Shown here: piece by piece, positions 6,030 to 7,564 of the stretch
Layout: the number at the start of each line of letters is the position of its first letter
How positions within the stretch are numbered: position 1 is the stretch's first letter
Assembly: GCA_027371515.1 (NCBI GenBank)
Contig: DAHXMX010000044.1
Coordinates: 1 to 7,564, forward strand
DNA length: 7,564 nucleotides
Direction: 5' to 3'
Source: Neisseriaceae bacterium
GTDB taxonomy: Bacteria > Pseudomonadota > Gammaproteobacteria > Burkholderiales > UBA11063
Made by a program: the position numbers and the translations under genes
The notes under the pieces: generated by a model
Database searches by the model: none
Told to the model about the DNA's origin: nothing
What the model saw: only the letters and a program-made list of their open reading frames with translations

Positions 6030-7564
6030 GATTTAATACATTGCTTTATAATATTTGTTGTTGAGCTATCATGGCTAGATATATTTGTTGATTGAATATC
6101 TTTCAATATTACTTTTGCTAATTGTTTACCCAACTCAACTCCCCATTGATCAAACGAATTAATCTCCCAAATTACACCTTGAACATAAGTTTTATGCTCA
6201 TATAATGCAATTAAATTACCTAAATAATAAGGCGATATTTCAGGTAATAAAATCATATTACTCGGACGATTACCACTAAATGTCTTATGTTTAGATAAAA
6301 ACTCTGCTTCAGTTTTGCTAACACCATTATTAATTAACTCATTATAAGCCATTTGAGTTGTTTTACCCATCATAAATGCTTCGGCTTGTGCAATAGCATT
6401 AGCCTGTAATATTTGATTATGCTCTTTATTACTATATTTATCAGATAAAGCTAAAATAATATCCATTGGAAATATACTAGTACCTTGATGTAATAATTGA
6501 TAATAAGCGTGTTGACCATTAATCCCACTATCACCCCATATAACAGGACATGTTTTATATGGAATTAAATCACCATCTTTAGTCACTGATTTACCATTAC
6601 TTTCCATTTCAAGCTGCTGTACATATGCAGGAAAACGAGTAAGACGAGTATTATAAGGTGAAATCACTTGAGTAGTATAATTGTAAAAGTTAATATACCA
6701 TAAACTAATTAATGCAAGCATAATCGGTAAATTTTTAGAATAATCAGTTGTATTAGCAAAATGAATATCCATATCTCTTGCGCCAGCTAATAATTGATTA
6801 AAATTATCATAACCGATATATAAAATAATAGGTAACCCTATTGCTGACCAAAGGCTATAACGTCCGCCTACAAAATCCCAAAATTGAAACATGTTATTTA
6901 AATTAATGCCAAACCGTCGAACAGCATCAGCATTAGTTGAAGATGACACAAAATGTAATTGAATTGCATCAACATTATTAGTTTTATCTAAAAACCATTT
7001 TCTTGCTGTCATGGCATTAGTAATGGTTTCTTGAGTAGTAAATGTCTTTGATGCTATAACAAATAGAGTTGTTTCAGGATTAAGTGTCGCTAATATATCA
7101 TAGATTTGATAACCATCAACACTAGATACAAAATGTATATTAAGGCCAGCTTTATGATATGGTTTTAAGGCTTGACACACTAAAACTGGTCCTAAATCTG
7201 ACCCACCTATACCAATATTAACGATATCAGTAATGATTTTACCAGTATAACCACGATGTGTTCCATTATGTAATTTCTGGCTAAAATCTTGCATACGCTT
7301 TAATTCATGGTGAATATCATTTATTATATTGTTATTATCTAATATTAAACTTTGATTTTCTGGTGAGCGTAATGCAGTATGTAAAACTGCACGTTTTTCG
7401 GTATTATTAATTTTAACACCATTAAACATATCACTTATCTTATTATCTAAATTCTGTGATTTTGCCAACTTAAATAACAACTCAAGTGTATCTTGAGTAA
7501 TATTATTTTTAGAAAAATCTATCATCAAACCATTAGCTGATAAAGATGAAGCATTGCATGAATA
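6026..7564 (-). CDS. pgi: Glucose-6-phosphate isomerase (5' end beyond the window)
   Basis: This enzyme interconverts glucose 6-phosphate and fructose 6-phosphate in glycolysis and gluconeogenesis, in the cytoplasm. The frame is open to the right edge: ahead of MIDFSKNN the window also encodes YSCNASSLSANGL, which aligns with the E. coli stretch before MLVDYSKNRIT. About 36 N-terminal residues are therefore missing from view. TTG 7526-7528 or ATG 7523-7525 is internal, not the start. In the 512 visible residues, NIGIGGSDLG (116-125), SKTFTTQET (172-180), the first signature DFVGGRYSLWSAIG (230-243), MESNGK with catalytic Glu 321, NGQH with His 352, and the second signature GVIWEINSFDQWGVELGK (463-480, Lys 480) are all intact. 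The C-terminus SSHDSSTTNIIK is family-typical. The stop overlaps the yhbY start by four bases. Confidence 0.97.
   Translation of the reverse strand, partial: YSCNASSLSANGLMIDFSKNNITQDTLELLFKLAKSQNLDNKISDMFNGVKINNTEKRAVLHTALRSPENQSLILDNNNIINDIHHELKRMQDFSQKLHNGTHRGYTGKIITDIVNIGIGGSDLGPVLVCQALKPYHKAGLNIHFVSSVDGYQIYDILATLNPETTLFVIASKTFTTQETITNAMTARKWFLDKTNNVDAIQLHFVSSSTNADAVRRFGINLNNMFQFWDFVGGRYSLWSAIGLPIILYIGYDNFNQLLAGARDMDIHFANTTDYSKNLPIMLALISLWYINFYNYTTQVISPYNTRLTRFPAYVQQLEMESNGKSVTKDGDLIPYKTCPVIWGDSGINGQHAYYQLLHQGTSIFPMDIILALSDKYSNKEHNQILQANAIAQAEAFMMGKTTQMAYNELINNGVSKTEAEFLSKHKTFSGNRPSNMILLPEISPYYLGNLIALYEHKTYVQGVIWEINSFDQWGVELGKQLAKVILKDIQSTNISSHDSSTTNIIKQCIKS

Noticed and set aside
7523..7528. 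TTG or ATG as the start of pgi
   Set aside because: The frame stays open to the window edge and the upstream residues align with the N-terminal region of known isomerases, so the gene simply runs out of the window.
1..7564. Defence system, CRISPR, transposon or tRNA in the window
   Set aside because: No direct-repeat arrays, transposase or nuclease motifs, inverted terminal repeats or cloverleaf sequences were seen on either strand.

Overview
The window comes from an AT-rich genome (about 30% GC by eye). The minus strand is almost fully coding, and only the end of one gene lies on the plus strand. The best-conserved proteins (YhbY with HELIKIRVLGDDRE and QHIGKL, MinD with GCERRVVYDF) resemble betaproteobacterial versions, perhaps Neisseriales-like, so I infer a low-GC betaproteobacterium. 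The species cannot be named from the sequence.

Layout in the direction of transcription (right to left). A tightly packed minus-strand run begins with pgi (glucose-6-phosphate isomerase). Its reading frame stays open to the right edge, so its N-terminus is outside the window. Next come yhbY (ribosome-assembly RNA-binding protein; ATGA overlap with pgi), a Gfo/Idh/MocA-type sugar oxidoreductase, a membrane-anchored BNR/sialidase-like beta-propeller (TTG start), a polytopic membrane protein of unknown function, a small coiled-coil plus single-TM protein, and a TVP38/TMEM64 (DedA superfamily) membrane protein. Gaps are -4, 9, 7, 2, 27 and 2 nt, which suggests one operon joining central sugar metabolism and ribosome assembly to an envelope or glycan module.

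After a 108-nt gap with a possible promoter comes the cell-division-site block minC, minD and then what should be minE. Only the first ~11 codons of minE are recognisable. After an A8 run every frame stops within 29 residues, so no full MinE is encoded here. At the left edge a plus-strand gene, cut by the window start, ends at 184 and converges on the minE fragment. The junction looks like a rearrangement or decay boundary.

No RNA genes, mobile elements, CRISPR arrays or convincing terminators were seen, and no stretch over 300 bases lacks a gene. The main points for a second look are the missing MinE beside an intact MinD, the substitutions in MinC's MinD-contact region, and the envelope cluster built around an atypical sialidase-like protein and two unrecognised membrane proteins.
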